From JBALVO01 sp036961445 (GTDB lineage Bacteria; Pseudomonadota; Gammaproteobacteria; Pseudomonadales; Halieaceae), in the NCBI GenBank assembly GCA_036961445.1, contig JBALVO010000046.1, positions 1 to 27,554 on the forward strand: DNA of 27,554 nt. Direction: 5' to 3'. Position 1 is the first letter of the stretch, and every line of letters starts with the position of its first letter. Shown here one piece after another: positions 1-8,393 of the stretch. A program made the position numbers and the translations under genes. Below the pieces are notes generated by a model, which saw only the letters and a program-made list of their open reading frames with translations, searched no databases and was not told the origin of the DNA.

Positions 1-26
1 CCTTTGCCGAAGGACCGGCATGCGTT

Positions 27-1592
27 TCACACCAGTGCGTTTTCCGGGGCTAACCTGTTCAGTTCCCCGTCGGCCCATGCCAGGATGGCAGCTCGTTCTG
101 TGTTATCCCGGCGCTCCCAATTAGCGACCATCAGGCCCATGCGTGGATTTCCCCGAAACCGCTGCAGATGCCGATCGATGAAGTGCCAGTACAACGCATT
201 GTAAGGGCATGCGCCCGGCCCCGTGGTCTTGGCCGGACTATAGCGGCATTGCTTGCAGTGATTACCCTGTCTCTGAATATACTTACCGCTGGCCGCATAG
301 GGTTTGCTGGCCATCAAACCACCATCGGCATGCAGCGCCATACCCAGGGTATTGGGCAGTTCGACCCATTCAAATGCGTCAACATAGACCGCAAGGTACC
401 AGGCGCAGACCTCCTGCACGTCCAACCCGGCCAACAGTGCAAAATTACCGATCACCATGAGTCGTTGAATATGATGGGCATAGCCGAGTTCCAGCGTTTG
501 CTCCAGCGCCAGTTGCAGACAACGCATATCGGTAGCGCCAGTCCAGAACCAGTCAGGCAAGGGACGCTGTGCTAGCAGCTCGTTACGCTGCGCATACTGC
601 GGCATCGTTGCCCAGTAGATACCGCGCACGTATTCACGCCAACCGAGTATCTGTCGTATAAACCCTTCTGCGGCAGCGATGTCGCAGCGGCCATCGCGCC
701 ACGCCTGCTCCACCCGGTGACAAACATTCAGCGGATCCAGTAAACCGATATTGAGGTACATTGAGACCAGACTGTGAAACAACCAGGGTGACTCTTCAGC
801 CAATGCATCCTGGTACTTGCCAAAGCGAGGCAAGGCGTTATCCAAAAACCACTCCAGGTGCTCCTGTGCCTGCACCGCCGTGACACCCAGGTAAAACTTG
901 TCCAGATTCCCCGGGTGCTCGGGAAACTCTCGGCTGACCATATCAATTACTGCGCGAGTGGATTCATCCACCGCCACTTCGGGCCTGACAGGCACCTGCT
1001 CACTGGCGCGCCAGCCCTGTCGGTTGGACGCATCATAGTTCCACTGCCCGCCCTCGGGTGCGCCATCCGCGTCCAGCATTACGTCGTATCTGCGGCGCAT
1101 CAATCGATAAAAATATTCCATGCGCAGCTGTTTGCGGCCCCGCATCCAGTCTGCAAATTCGGCGTGACTGGCGAGAAATCGATCGTCGGGTATGACCTCA
1201 AGCGGCACGGGCAAAACCCACTGGCGCAGTTCTTTGAGCAGACGAAATTCACCGGGCTCACAACAACGTACGGACCCGGCGTTGCAAACCTTTAGCCCGG
1301 CCTGAACGGCCTGCAACAGTGACGCTTTACCGTCTTCATAACCGTAGTAAATGACGGTGAAACCACGCGCCCTTAGTTCATCACGAAAATGGCGCATAGC
1401 GGCAAAGATCAAGGCTATTTTGTGGCGGTTGTGGCGCACATAGCAGGCCTCATCGCGCACTTCTGCCATCAAAATACAATCCACCCCCGGCCGGGCGTTT
1501 TTCATGGCACCATGCTGGGGCGCTAACTGGTCTCCCAGCACCAGTATCAACGCGTGCTCGCTCACGACAGAATCGCCGGCCTTGCTCTCCAC
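27..1592 (-). CDS. FeS-type bacterial cryptochrome/(6-4) photolyase
   Basis: This 521-residue protein belongs to the prokaryotic FeS-BCP/CryPro photolyase family. Those are FAD enzymes that use light to repair UV photoproducts, mainly (6-4) lesions. The N-terminal alpha/beta domain opens with ALILVLGDQL and the rest is the helical FAD domain. Four cysteines, C358, C446, C449 and C462, have the same spacing as the four 4Fe-4S ligands of Agrobacterium PhrB (350/438/441/454, from memory), and the HCKQC and ACPYNAL contexts fit. The length is typical of the family. The frame opens with GTG at 1592, only 7 nt after the TAA of the upstream cytochrome c gene, so the pair is probably co-transcribed. 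No good ribosome binding site precedes that GTG, and a second GTG nine codons in is an alternative start. The family is clear; lesion specificity is inferred. Confidence 0.9.
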   Translation of the reverse strand: MESKAGDSVVSEHALILVLGDQLAPQHGAMKNARPGVDCILMAEVRDEACYVRHNRHKIALIFAAMRHFRDELRARGFTVIYYGYEDGKASLLQAVQAGLKVCNAGSVRCCEPGEFRLLKELRQWVLPVPLEVIPDDRFLASHAEFADWMRGRKQLRMEYFYRLMRRRYDVMLDADGAPEGGQWNYDASNRQGWRASEQVPVRPEVAVDESTRAVIDMVSREFPEHPGNLDKFYLGVTAVQAQEHLEWFLDNALPRFGKYQDALAEESPWLFHSLVSMYLNIGLLDPLNVCHRVEQAWRDGRCDIAAAEGFIRQILGWREYVRGIYWATMPQYAQRNELLAQRPLPDWFWTGATDMRCLQLALEQTLELGYAHHIQRLMVIGNFALLAGLDVQEVCAWYLAVYVDAFEWVELPNTLGMALHADGGLMASKPYAASGKYIQRQGNHCKQCRYSPAKTTGPGACPYNALYWHFIDRHLQRFRGNPRMGLMVANWERRDNTERAAILAWADGELNRLAPENALV

Positions 1593-1599
1593 CAGTGCA

Positions 1600-2040
1600 T
1601 TATTGCTGCTGGCGAGCTATAAACGCAGCAAGGTTTTCTATATCTGTCGAACTCAGCTGCGCCGCCTGGCTCCACATCAGGGCGCTCTGCGCGCCGCGTG
1701 TTTCACCCGCTTTATACTGCAGCAGTTTTTCTGCAATATCGGTGGCTGACTGGCCGGCCAGCCTGGGTCCGATACCGCCCTCTCCCTGCGCACCATGACA
1801 AGCGATGCAACTGGCATAGGCCGCTTGTCCCAACTCAGCAGGAGACGCGGCGGCCTTTGCAGCGGCCTTTGTTTCCGCCAGCGCCAGCACGCCACCCGTT
1901 TGTTCTTTCCAGCGCTCATAGCACTCGCCGGTACAACCGTGGATGCTGCGGCCATCGAACTGATTGGTTTCCATCGCCCAAAGCGGTAGTCCGAAGGCAA
2001 AGCATGCAAATAGCACCAGGCTGATCGTATTGGAAGACAC
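1600..2040 (-). CDS. secreted c-type cytochrome, single haem
   Basis: I place the start at GTG 2040 because AAAGGAG lies six bases upstream and the product then begins with a clean signal peptide (hydrophobic LVLFACFAFGLPLWA). Longer readings to 2124 would bury that signal. The 146-residue product is a periplasmic or membrane-associated class I cytochrome c. The haem motif CIACH is at residues 78-82, followed by GxGxxGPRLAGQ. M112 in a SALMW context is the likely sixth ligand. An extra cysteine pair (C36 and C40, in GCTGEC) lies near the mature N-terminus and is not part of the haem motif. The gene sits 7 nt upstream of the photolyase gene. Its redox partner is unknown. Confidence 0.85.
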   Translation of the reverse strand: MSSNTISLVLFACFAFGLPLWAMETNQFDGRSIHGCTGECYERWKEQTGGVLALAETKAAAKAAASPAELGQAAYASCIACHGAQGEGGIGPRLAGQSATDIAEKLLQYKAGETRGAQSALMWSQAAQLSSTDIENLAAFIARQQQ

Positions 2041-2379
2041 TGAAAACTCCTTTAACACTAATACCGCACGCTGCGAGGATCGCCGGCGTATCAGTTGTAA
2101 CGTACTTACGAAAGCCTGGAGCATCCAGATTCATATACTCATGCGCGATAGAGCAACGCGCGCAAGAAAGTTGGACACGTCCTGGACGGCGCTACAGGAT
2201 CGCGTTCTACTGGGCTGGTGGTCACTGTGTCTGAATCCACAGCGCCTTGCCAAGTCGGCCATTACCATCAAGCCAGCAGATAACCGAACGAAGAGATTGT
2301 TCATCCAACGGGTAAATGCGATACCCTAGCGCTCACCGAAACATCGCCGTTTGATAGAGTGACAAAGGATTAACCGTCC
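2041..2379. other. divergent intergenic region between cytochrome c and CYP153 genes
   Basis: This 339-nt gap holds the 5' regions of two divergent genes. The cytochrome ribosome binding site is at its left edge. AAAGGA at 2364-2369 is the likely site for the P450. A weak sigma70-like pair (TTGTTC at 2297, GATACC 17 nt later) points toward the P450 but matches consensus poorly. I see no convincing ORF, RNA or repeat. Confidence 0.4.
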
Positions 2380-3639
2380 ATGGAAGAAGAAGTATACGTA
2401 CCCGCCATCAATGCCGACTCCGACCCCTGGACGCTGCCATTGGAAGACATTGATCTGGCCCAGGGTGTTATTTTCCAGTTGCAAAAGCACCACGAGTACT
2501 TCAAGCGCCTGCGCCAGGAAAACCCGGTGCATTATCACGCTAACAATCCCGACATCGGCCCCTTCTGGTCGATCACGCGCTACCAGGACATCATGGCTGT
2601 GGACACCAATCACCAGGTGTTCTCCTCCGAGCCCTCCATCGCGCTATTCGATGAGCTGCTGCAGGAACAGCAGGCACCGATGTTTATCGCCATGGACCCT
2701 CCCAAGCACGACGTCCAGCGCCAGGTGGTAACCCCCGCAGTGAACCCCCTGCGGGTGAAAGACCTGGAGGGCCTGATTCGCGAGCGCACCACCGAGGTAC
2801 TCGACAACATCCCTGTGGGCGAGCCCTTTAACTGGGTGGAGAAGGTCTCCATCGAATTAACCACGCGGATGCTTGCGACCCTGTTTGACTTTCCTTTTGA
2901 GCAGCGTCACAAATTGCCCTTCTGGTCAGACATAATTACCACCGATCCACTGCAGATTGGCATGACTGTAGAGCAACGCATGGAGCACCTGTTTGAGTGC
3001 CTGCAAACCTTCAGCGAGATGTTCAAGCAGCGTCAGTTCGAGGGTAACGAGAACCAGGACTTTATCTCTCTGTTGGCCAACCACCCCGAAACCCGGGACC
3101 AGGAAGGCGTGGAGTTACTAGGCAATCTGATGTTGCTTATCGTCGGTGGCAATGACACTACACGCAACTCCATGTCCGGCGGCGTTTGGTTCATGGACCA
3201 GTTCCCGGAGGAGTTCCAGAAGCTCAAGGGCAATCCAGCACTGGTGGAAAGCGCTGTGTCTGAAATTATTCGCTACCAGACGCCCCTGTCGTATATGCGC
3301 CGCACCGCAACGCAGGATATCGAGATTGGTGGCCAACTGATCAAGAAAGGCGACAAGGTGGCCATGTGGTACGCCTCGGGCAATCGCGACGAGGAGATCT
3401 TCGAGCAGGCCGACCAGTTCATTATCGATAGGCCCAATGTGCGCCGGCATATCTCCTTTGGCTTCGGTATTCACCGCTGCATGGGCAACCGTATTGGCGA
3501 GGCCCAGTTACGTATTGTCTGGGAAGAAATTCTCAAACGGTTTGATCGACTTGAAGTGGTGGGTGAGCCGGTTCGGCTGGAGCACAGCTTTGTGCATGGG
3601 ATTAAGGATTTGCAGGTAATTGCCCATCCCCGGGGCTGA
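2380..3639 (+). CDS. CYP153-like cytochrome P450 (alkane/fatty acid terminal hydroxylase)
   Basis: This is a 419-residue soluble bacterial P450 of complete length. The I-helix oxygen-binding motif is GGNDTT (256-261), the K-helix ExxR is E295-R298, and the haem loop FGFGIHRCMG gives the thiolate C367. The N-terminal PWTLPLEDI, the GGNDTTRNSMSGG stretch, MRRTA, GDKVAMWYASGNRDEE and LEVVGEP segments are those of CYP153 enzymes. Those hydroxylate the terminal carbon of medium-chain alkanes or fatty acids, using a ferredoxin and a flavin-dependent ferredoxin reductase. Neither partner is encoded next to it here, unlike many CYP153 loci, so it must draw electrons from elsewhere. AAAGGA lies about ten bases before the ATG. 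Family assignment is strong; the substrate is inferred from the family. Confidence 0.9.
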   Translation: MEEEVYVPAINADSDPWTLPLEDIDLAQGVIFQLQKHHEYFKRLRQENPVHYHANNPDIGPFWSITRYQDIMAVDTNHQVFSSEPSIALFDELLQEQQAPMFIAMDPPKHDVQRQVVTPAVNPLRVKDLEGLIRERTTEVLDNIPVGEPFNWVEKVSIELTTRMLATLFDFPFEQRHKLPFWSDIITTDPLQIGMTVEQRMEHLFECLQTFSEMFKQRQFEGNENQDFISLLANHPETRDQEGVELLGNLMLLIVGGNDTTRNSMSGGVWFMDQFPEEFQKLKGNPALVESAVSEIIRYQTPLSYMRRTATQDIEIGGQLIKKGDKVAMWYASGNRDEEIFEQADQFIIDRPNVRRHISFGFGIHRCMGNRIGEAQLRIVWEEILKRFDRLEVVGEPVRLEHSFVHGIKDLQVIAHPRG

Positions 3640-3784
3640 GGTCAACGCCTATCTGCGCAAGTGAGCTTTGCTACGCCACCCAATGGTTGTTTAACGATAA
3701 TGCGCTGATCAGGTCGCGCTTTGAGCCATACTTACATGCTCTATCCGCTCTAATTCTTCACTTTTTCGAGCAAATATAAATGAA

Positions 3785-3805
3785 ACTCTCAGCACCTCTG
3801 AGAGT
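3785..3805. repeat. inverted repeat, 8-bp stem with 5-nt loop
   Basis: ACTCTCAG and CTGAGAGT are perfect complements around CACCT. A competing stem, AGCAC (3791-3795) with GTGCT (3804-3808), overlaps it, so two alternative folds are possible. On the minus strand the stem is followed by a T-rich stretch. On the plus strand, downstream of the CYP153 gene, there is no T run. Its role is not clear; a weak terminator is possible. Confidence 0.4.
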
Positions 3806-3902
3806 GCTCCTGCGGACTTAACATCGGCCAGTCGAAGGATGCGACCCCGATGCAGCACTGCTCGCTGCCAGTAACAAAACGGTGCTTTCTTTTGTTATGG
3901 AT

Positions 3903-3917
3903 CTTACTTAAAGTAAG
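3903..3917. promoter_or_regulatory. candidate operator palindrome
   Basis: CTTACTT-A-AAGTAAG is a near-perfect 15-nt palindrome 62 nt upstream of the ATG of the sulfatase remnant. Its size and symmetry suit a dimeric regulator site. There is no direct evidence of function, and the regulated gene is now broken. Confidence 0.3.
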
Positions 3918-3978
3918 CGTCGCTGAAACGCTCAGTGCCCCCCCATACTCGACTAATAACAACACGAGTGATTGCCAC

Positions 3979-4161
3979 ATGAAGCTAAGTACGTTTAACA
4001 CCGCAAAGTTCCCTATGTTAGTTATCTTGTTGTCGTGCGCTGCGAATGTATTCGCGGCGACAAAACCGAACATCCTGGTAATCATGGCGGACGACGTCGG
4101 CTGGGCTAGCCTGGGAAGTTATCATCAGGGTGTTAAAAGCATCGGGAATCAACTTGCCTGA
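3979..4161 (+). pseudogene. truncated sulfatase, N-terminal fragment only
   Basis: From ATG 3979 the frame gives a signal peptide (hydrophobic FPMLVILLSCAANVFA) and then KPNILVIMADDVGW and LGSYHQG. That is the start of the type I sulfatase/arylsulfatase fold, whose paired aspartates bind calcium. The frame stops after 60 residues. The CxPxR/CxAxR formylglycine motif and the remaining 400 or so residues of a normal sulfatase are absent, and I do not find them in the following sequence. It is therefore a remnant after deletion or rearrangement. A longer reading from 3850 would add residues that do not resemble the family. The fragment could be translated but cannot be an active sulfatase. Confidence 0.7.
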
Positions 4162-4226
4162 ATTGATAGCATCAATCCAGTAATACCCTCTTTGTTCAAC
4201 CTGCGTATTCTGATTAGAATGCAACC

Positions 4227-5489
4227 ATGAAACAACTCCTTCAAAGCGCTTGCCTATTGCTTGCCGGCATCACATTTGGCTGGTGGCTACGTGACAGTGG
4301 CGACAAGCAACTAGCAGGCAGTATTCCTGCTGAGACTTCAATTAACCAGGTTTCCGCGCCCTCCCCGGCTACTGTTGCTGGCTTGCCAATCAACGTTGAA
4401 ACAGACGCTTTACAATTACCTGGCTCAACCACACCGCCCAACGCTGAGCGATTTCACCAACTGCTCATGCAACAGAAATTCGATCTGGCTTTAGCCTACT
4501 ACGAGCAAGCTCTGTTAATCGACGATGGCTATCAACAGCTATTAAGACCCGCTCTAGAAGGCTATTTGCAGACCTGCCTTGAGCATTGTAGCCACGAGGC
4601 TATCATCGATCTGGTCAACCTCTGGCTGGGGGCCTACTACCAGGATATTCCGGTTATGCTGCTTTTGGCCGAGAGCCAGCGTTTACAAGGCTCACCGGAA
4701 GAAGCCGCCAGCACACTGCAGATCGCTGCCACCTACGCGCTACAAGGCGGCCAGCAGGAGGAAGTGCGTTCAGCAGTACAGCGCCTGGTTAAATTCACCG
4801 ACGAAGCACTCTCGCGCCAGCAGAGCTGGATAGAGTTACTCGGATTCTACGAATTTCTTGCAACCATTGATCTTGGTACACCGACATTTCAACTGCGACA
4901 GGCCCAGCTTTACCAGTTGGTGGACGAACCACAACGCAGCCATGAATTATTAGTAGAATTGCGCAACAATGATAATGGGCTCAGCAGCCAGTGGACAGCG
5001 GCCCTGGACCAACAACTGGCAAAGAGCGCCATAGAACCAAGCGCTGACCAGCTGCCAAGCCATGCGATTCCGGTGACCCGCCATAGAGACCACTTCCTCG
5101 TAGCGAGCTCTGTCAACAGAGGCGATCAACTTAATTTGATAATAGATACCGGGGCGTCGATAACCACCCTGACCAGGGACAGCTTCAGCAGGGTTGTGCA
5201 TTCCGGTTTCGAATACCGCGGGTCGCGCCTGTTTAACACCGCCAATGGCCTGACCCAGGGAGAGGTTTACCGTGTCACGTCAATCTCAGTGGGCGAGACC
5301 CGTATTGATGACCTGGATATCGCCGTTCTGGACTACGAATCATCCGAGGGCGTCGATGGCCTGTTGGGTATGAACGTGCTGAGAAACTTTCGTTTTGAGA
5401 TCGATCAGGACAAGGAATTGTTGTATTTACGCCCCCGACCTGGTTCCGACAGTCAGGACGGATACCAGCAGTCTTCCCGTATCAAATAG
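4227..5489 (+). CDS. membrane-anchored retropepsin-like aspartic protease with helical-repeat N-terminal region
   Basis: This 420-residue protein begins with a short hydrophobic segment (residues 4-19) that is a signal anchor or uncleaved signal, so most of it should be periplasmic. Residues about 70-265 are helical, with repeated paired-helix patterns such as FDLALAYYEQALLI and ESQRLQGSPEEAAST that read as TPR-like. The C-terminal domain, from about 280, is a clan AA retropepsin-type protease. IIDTGAS (305-311) carries the catalytic aspartate, and the conserved GLLGMNVL is at 378-385. Such single-domain proteases act as dimers, one aspartate per subunit. The substrate is unknown. The gene stands alone, 65 nt after the sulfatase remnant. 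Confidence 0.8.
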   Translation: MKQLLQSACLLLAGITFGWWLRDSGDKQLAGSIPAETSINQVSAPSPATVAGLPINVETDALQLPGSTTPPNAERFHQLLMQQKFDLALAYYEQALLIDDGYQQLLRPALEGYLQTCLEHCSHEAIIDLVNLWLGAYYQDIPVMLLLAESQRLQGSPEEAASTLQIAATYALQGGQQEEVRSAVQRLVKFTDEALSRQQSWIELLGFYEFLATIDLGTPTFQLRQAQLYQLVDEPQRSHELLVELRNNDNGLSSQWTAALDQQLAKSAIEPSADQLPSHAIPVTRHRDHFLVASSVNRGDQLNLIIDTGASITTLTRDSFSRVVHSGFEYRGSRLFNTANGLTQGEVYRVTSISVGETRIDDLDIAVLDYESSEGVDGLLGMNVLRNFRFEIDQDKELLYLRPRPGSDSQDGYQQSSRIK

Positions 5490-5879
5490 GTTTGCGGCGG
5501 CGACTTGGCACCCCTTCTGGTTATAAGAAATTAAGCTCATTCTGGAATATGAACATCCACGCCATCGCCGGCGGCTGTTCTAAAAGTAGTCAAAACGCTT
5601 GAAATCTAGACCTTTTAAGAGGGTAAGGCACATCTCTTTACCAGGATGTAATCAGCGCGCTATCAAGGAGAAACCGATAGTAACCGGGACGAAGTGTTTA
5701 ACTACGCGGGTGCGACATTGCAAGCGCTGCGCTATAGCAATTGAGAGGCACACTTTGTGGCGCAAAACCAGGGTTGGGTTGGTGCAGTAGGGCGCAGTTG
5801 ATTAGCCCCGGCAGTGAACCTGTTGTGCCTGTGTTACGTACAACACCAGTACCAACTAAAGAATCAGAGGCACGCGTGC
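5490..5879. other. intergenic gap with one hairpin
   Basis: I see no supported gene in these 390 bases. A 7-bp stem with one G-T wobble (5622-5628 with 5636-5642, 7-nt loop) is present but has no T run. From about 5687 one frame reads as plausible protein interrupted by a TGA, which could be a decayed gene, but I cannot name a family. AGAGG at 5866-5870 serves the downstream SOUL gene. Confidence 0.4.
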
Positions 5880-6464
5880 GTGAAACGATTACTAGCACTG
5901 CTAACACTGGTATTGAGCCCTGCGGTCATGGCCGGTGATATTGAAGAGCCCCAATGGGAGCTGATCGATAAACTGGATACCGTGGAACTGCGCCTGTACC
6001 AACCCAGTATTCAGGCGGTGACTGAACTGCGCAGCAGTGCCAGCACCTCCGCGGGCTTCCGGCGATTGGCAGGGTATATTTTCGGGGGTAATGAACAGGC
6101 GCAGTCCATAGCCATGACTGCCCCGGTGCAGGAGACACTGGAAAAAGAACGCCCGATAATGGCGTTTACGTTACCGGCCGAGTATGCGCTCGATGACTTG
6201 CCCGCGCCCAATGACGATCGGGTCAGTATTGTTGAGGTTCCGGAAAGGACGGTGGCAACAGTGCGCTTTTCCGGCTGGGCCACCGGCCCCAAAGTCGCAC
6301 GCATGCAGCGCGAGCTGTTGGCGACGCTGAGCAGTCATGACATTCAGCCCGTCGGCCTACCGATGCTTAATCAATACAATCCACCGTGGACAGTGCCGTT
6401 CCTGCGGCGCAACGAAATCAGCGTAGAGATCTCGCTGCCGGTTGCACTGGCGGCGGTGCAGTGA
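5880..6464 (+). CDS. SOUL family haem-binding protein, secreted
   Basis: The start is placed at GTG 5880, nine bases after AGAGG. It gives a clean signal peptide (MKRLLALLTLVLSPAVMA, then GD) and a 194-residue precursor. The mature protein matches the SOUL/HEBP family. It has the early VELRLYQP, a central IAMTAPV, the TFTLP-like MAFTLPAEY, VATVRFSGW in the second half, and a terminal LNQYNPPWTVPFLRRNEI. Bacterial members are periplasmic or lipid-linked proteins proposed to bind haem or related tetrapyrroles; their exact role is not established. Its stop codon overlaps the GTG of the next gene (GTGA), so the two are probably translationally coupled. Confidence 0.88.
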   Translation: MKRLLALLTLVLSPAVMAGDIEEPQWELIDKLDTVELRLYQPSIQAVTELRSSASTSAGFRRLAGYIFGGNEQAQSIAMTAPVQETLEKERPIMAFTLPAEYALDDLPAPNDDRVSIVEVPERTVATVRFSGWATGPKVARMQRELLATLSSHDIQPVGLPMLNQYNPPWTVPFLRRNEISVEISLPVALAAVQ

Positions 6465-6781
6465 AGCAGAGTTTTCGCGATGTGCTATTGCGGGGCGAGC
6501 CCGTCGTCGCCACCGTGCACTCTCTGGAGCAAGCACTGTACCAGGTCACGATCATTGTCGATGGCCAGGAGTGCCTGCTGACTGAAGACGACGGCAAACC
6601 CTTCCGTCGCCACTCGTTGTCGGCTGTACGTGAAGCGCTGCAGGTGTTGCCGTTGGCAAGCCTTACTCTCAAGCAGCACTCGGCTTATGACGAAATGATC
6701 GGCCAGCCGGTCAGGGAAGGTGATAATGCGCTGGAGGTGTCACTGGCGCTGGATATGTATCCGCCAATTACCCGTCATTAG
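6461..6781 (+). CDS. DUF6482-like small protein
   Basis: GTG 6461 overlaps the stop of the SOUL gene by four bases (GTGA), and the product is then 106 residues. A longer reading from 6386 would lie inside the SOUL gene in another frame and is unlikely. The sequence shows a beta-rich first half (YQVTIIVDGQECLL), then FRRHSLSAVREAL and HSAYDEMIGQP. That pattern matches, from memory, the DUF6482 family of gammaproteobacteria, which has no assigned function. There is no signal peptide or membrane segment, so it is probably cytoplasmic although coupled to a secreted protein. Confidence 0.65.
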   Translation: MKQSFRDVLLRGEPVVATVHSLEQALYQVTIIVDGQECLLTEDDGKPFRRHSLSAVREALQVLPLASLTLKQHSAYDEMIGQPVREGDNALEVSLALDMYPPITRH

Positions 6782-6790
6782 TCTGCCGGG

Positions 6791-8230
6791 TCACTTCTCG
6801 CAGCGCGCTGCGATTTCCCGGGTCATGGCTTTGAAGATGAGCTTGTGGAACGGTACCAGGGGGTACCAATAGAGTAGCCCCCACACACCTGCAGGATGAA
6901 AATAGGCGGTTGCCCTGACTTCATGAGTACCCTTCCCAGGCAAGATCTCGAATTCCAGCACCCCCGCCCCAGGCAATTTCATTTCCAGTAGCAAGGTGAG
7001 TTTGCGCTGTGGCTGCAGCGCGATTACTCGCCACGCGTCCACCACGTCGCCAAGGCGCAACTCCTGTGGATGCCGCCGCTTGCGCCTGAAACTCGGCCCC
7101 CCCAGTAACCAGTCCGCGGCGCCGCGCAGCCACCACAGCGCATTGAGAGCAAAAAAATCCTGGTTATTACCGATGCTACAAATAACGTCCCACAACTCAG
7201 CGGGGTCTGCGGAAGTCATGCAGCTCCCCGAGGCCTGTTTCGCATAATAAGCGTATTTGGGTTCAAAATTACGACAGCGTATGGAACCCTCTACCCAATG
7301 CGCGGGAATAGTGTGGTCGCGCTCAGCCGCTAGCGCTGCGCCAATGGATTCTTCGAGATTGTGCAGGCGGATGGGCACCAGCTTGCGCAGCGCTTCGTCA
7401 TTTGCCAGCACATCGTGTTTCAAACCATCGATCAGTGCCCGGGCGACATTCACCGGCACGCTGGTAACCAGCCGCAACCAGTAAGAAGACAGTTTGGGCG
7501 TCAGTACAGGCACCGGGATAATCACTATGGACCTGTGCAGCATGCTTGCCAGTCGGCGCATGATTTCAGCATAGGTGAGGATCTCTGGCCCCGCTGCGTC
7601 GTAAACCTGCCCGGCTGCTGCGGGTAGTTCGGCAACGGCACTCAGGTAGGTTAGCAAATCGGGAAGAGCGATGGGCGGCGATCGCGAGATCACCCAGCGA
7701 GGCGTTACCATTAGCGGCAGGTTATTCACCAGGTCGCGCATCACCTCAAATGCGGCCGATCCCGGGCCGATGATCATACCCGCGCGGACCTCGGTAACCG
7801 GCACTGGACCCTGGCGCAGCACTTCGCCTGTTTCGAAGCGCGATTGCAGATGCAAAGACTGTGGGTTATCCGGAATCAGGCCACCTAGATAGACGATACG
7901 CCGGATACCGGCGCGCCCTGCCGCATCGCGAAAATTAGTAGCGGCCTCCAGGTCGAGCTCGCCGAAGTTGTCGCCGGCGGCCATGGAGTGAACCAGGTAA
8001 TACGCGACATCGACATCAGCCAGAACGTCATCCAGAGAAGCGGGGCGCAGGGCGTCTGCACTGGCACATTCCACGCCTGCCCATTCACGGCCTTCAAGCA
8101 CAGCGCGGTTGCGCGACACTGCTCGCACCCGCACCCCTCGCTGTGTAAGAAACGGCACCAGGTTTGAGCCGATATAGCCGCTGGCCCCAAATACCAGTGT
8201 TACGTTGCGCTCAGGCTGTTCAATTTCCAT
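6791..8230 (-). CDS. YbjT-like atypical SDR with C-terminal DUF2867
   Basis: This 479-residue protein has two parts. The N-terminal Rossmann domain carries the NAD(P)-binding GASGYIG (15-21), followed by VRAVSRN, VAYYLVHSM and VYLGGL, as in atypical SDRs of the NmrA/YbjT type. The C-terminal part, from about 325, corresponds to DUF2867, a START-like region seen in E. coli YbjT and relatives; WALLYWYP-like text near the end (GLLYWYPLVPFH) is typical. The substrate is unknown. It is the last of three oxidoreductase genes on this strand but lies 163 nt after the MDR gene, so it may have its own promoter. Its end faces the DUF6482 gene at only 9 nt. Confidence 0.85.
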   Translation of the reverse strand: MEIEQPERNVTLVFGASGYIGSNLVPFLTQRGVRVRAVSRNRAVLEGREWAGVECASADALRPASLDDVLADVDVAYYLVHSMAAGDNFGELDLEAATNFRDAAGRAGIRRIVYLGGLIPDNPQSLHLQSRFETGEVLRQGPVPVTEVRAGMIIGPGSAAFEVMRDLVNNLPLMVTPRWVISRSPPIALPDLLTYLSAVAELPAAAGQVYDAAGPEILTYAEIMRRLASMLHRSIVIIPVPVLTPKLSSYWLRLVTSVPVNVARALIDGLKHDVLANDEALRKLVPIRLHNLEESIGAALAAERDHTIPAHWVEGSIRCRNFEPKYAYYAKQASGSCMTSADPAELWDVICSIGNNQDFFALNALWWLRGAADWLLGGPSFRRKRRHPQELRLGDVVDAWRVIALQPQRKLTLLLEMKLPGAGVLEFEILPGKGTHEVRATAYFHPAGVWGLLYWYPLVPFHKLIFKAMTREIAARCEK

Positions 8231-8393
8231 AAAGAGATGTTAACAGCGGACAACCAGTTATCAATGATGATAGTGAATAACGGTAGCGGCAGCTAAACTT
8301 ACTGCACGCATAGGGCTCAGGCCGCGGAATTTCAAACAATTGCCCTGCTCCAATCTGCAAGCGCACTTTCCCTCAACTCTCGCAGCACCGGAT
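8231..8393. other. short spacer upstream of the YbjT-like gene
   Basis: These 163 bases separate two same-strand genes. I see no clear terminator, promoter consensus or small ORF. Confidence 0.4.

Larger units (their letters stand above)
3640..3978. other. hairpin-rich, relatively AT-rich gap
   Basis: No complete gene is visible in these 339 bases. They contain three inverted repeats in about 130 nt. One is an 8-bp stem (3785-3792 with 3798-3805). A second is an 8-bp stem with a 10-nt loop (3872-3879 with 3890-3897). The third is the 15-nt near-palindrome CTTACTTAAAGTAAG (3903-3917). The gap ends at a truncated sulfatase start, so it may carry that lost gene's control region. Confidence 0.5.

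Noticed and set aside
168..1295. Plus-strand open frames of 135 and 145 codons
   Set aside because: Both are antisense to the photolyase gene, whose motifs are clear.
5687..5800. Possible decayed coding stretch
   Set aside because: One frame looks protein-like around a TGA, but no family is recognisable, so it is not called a pseudogene.
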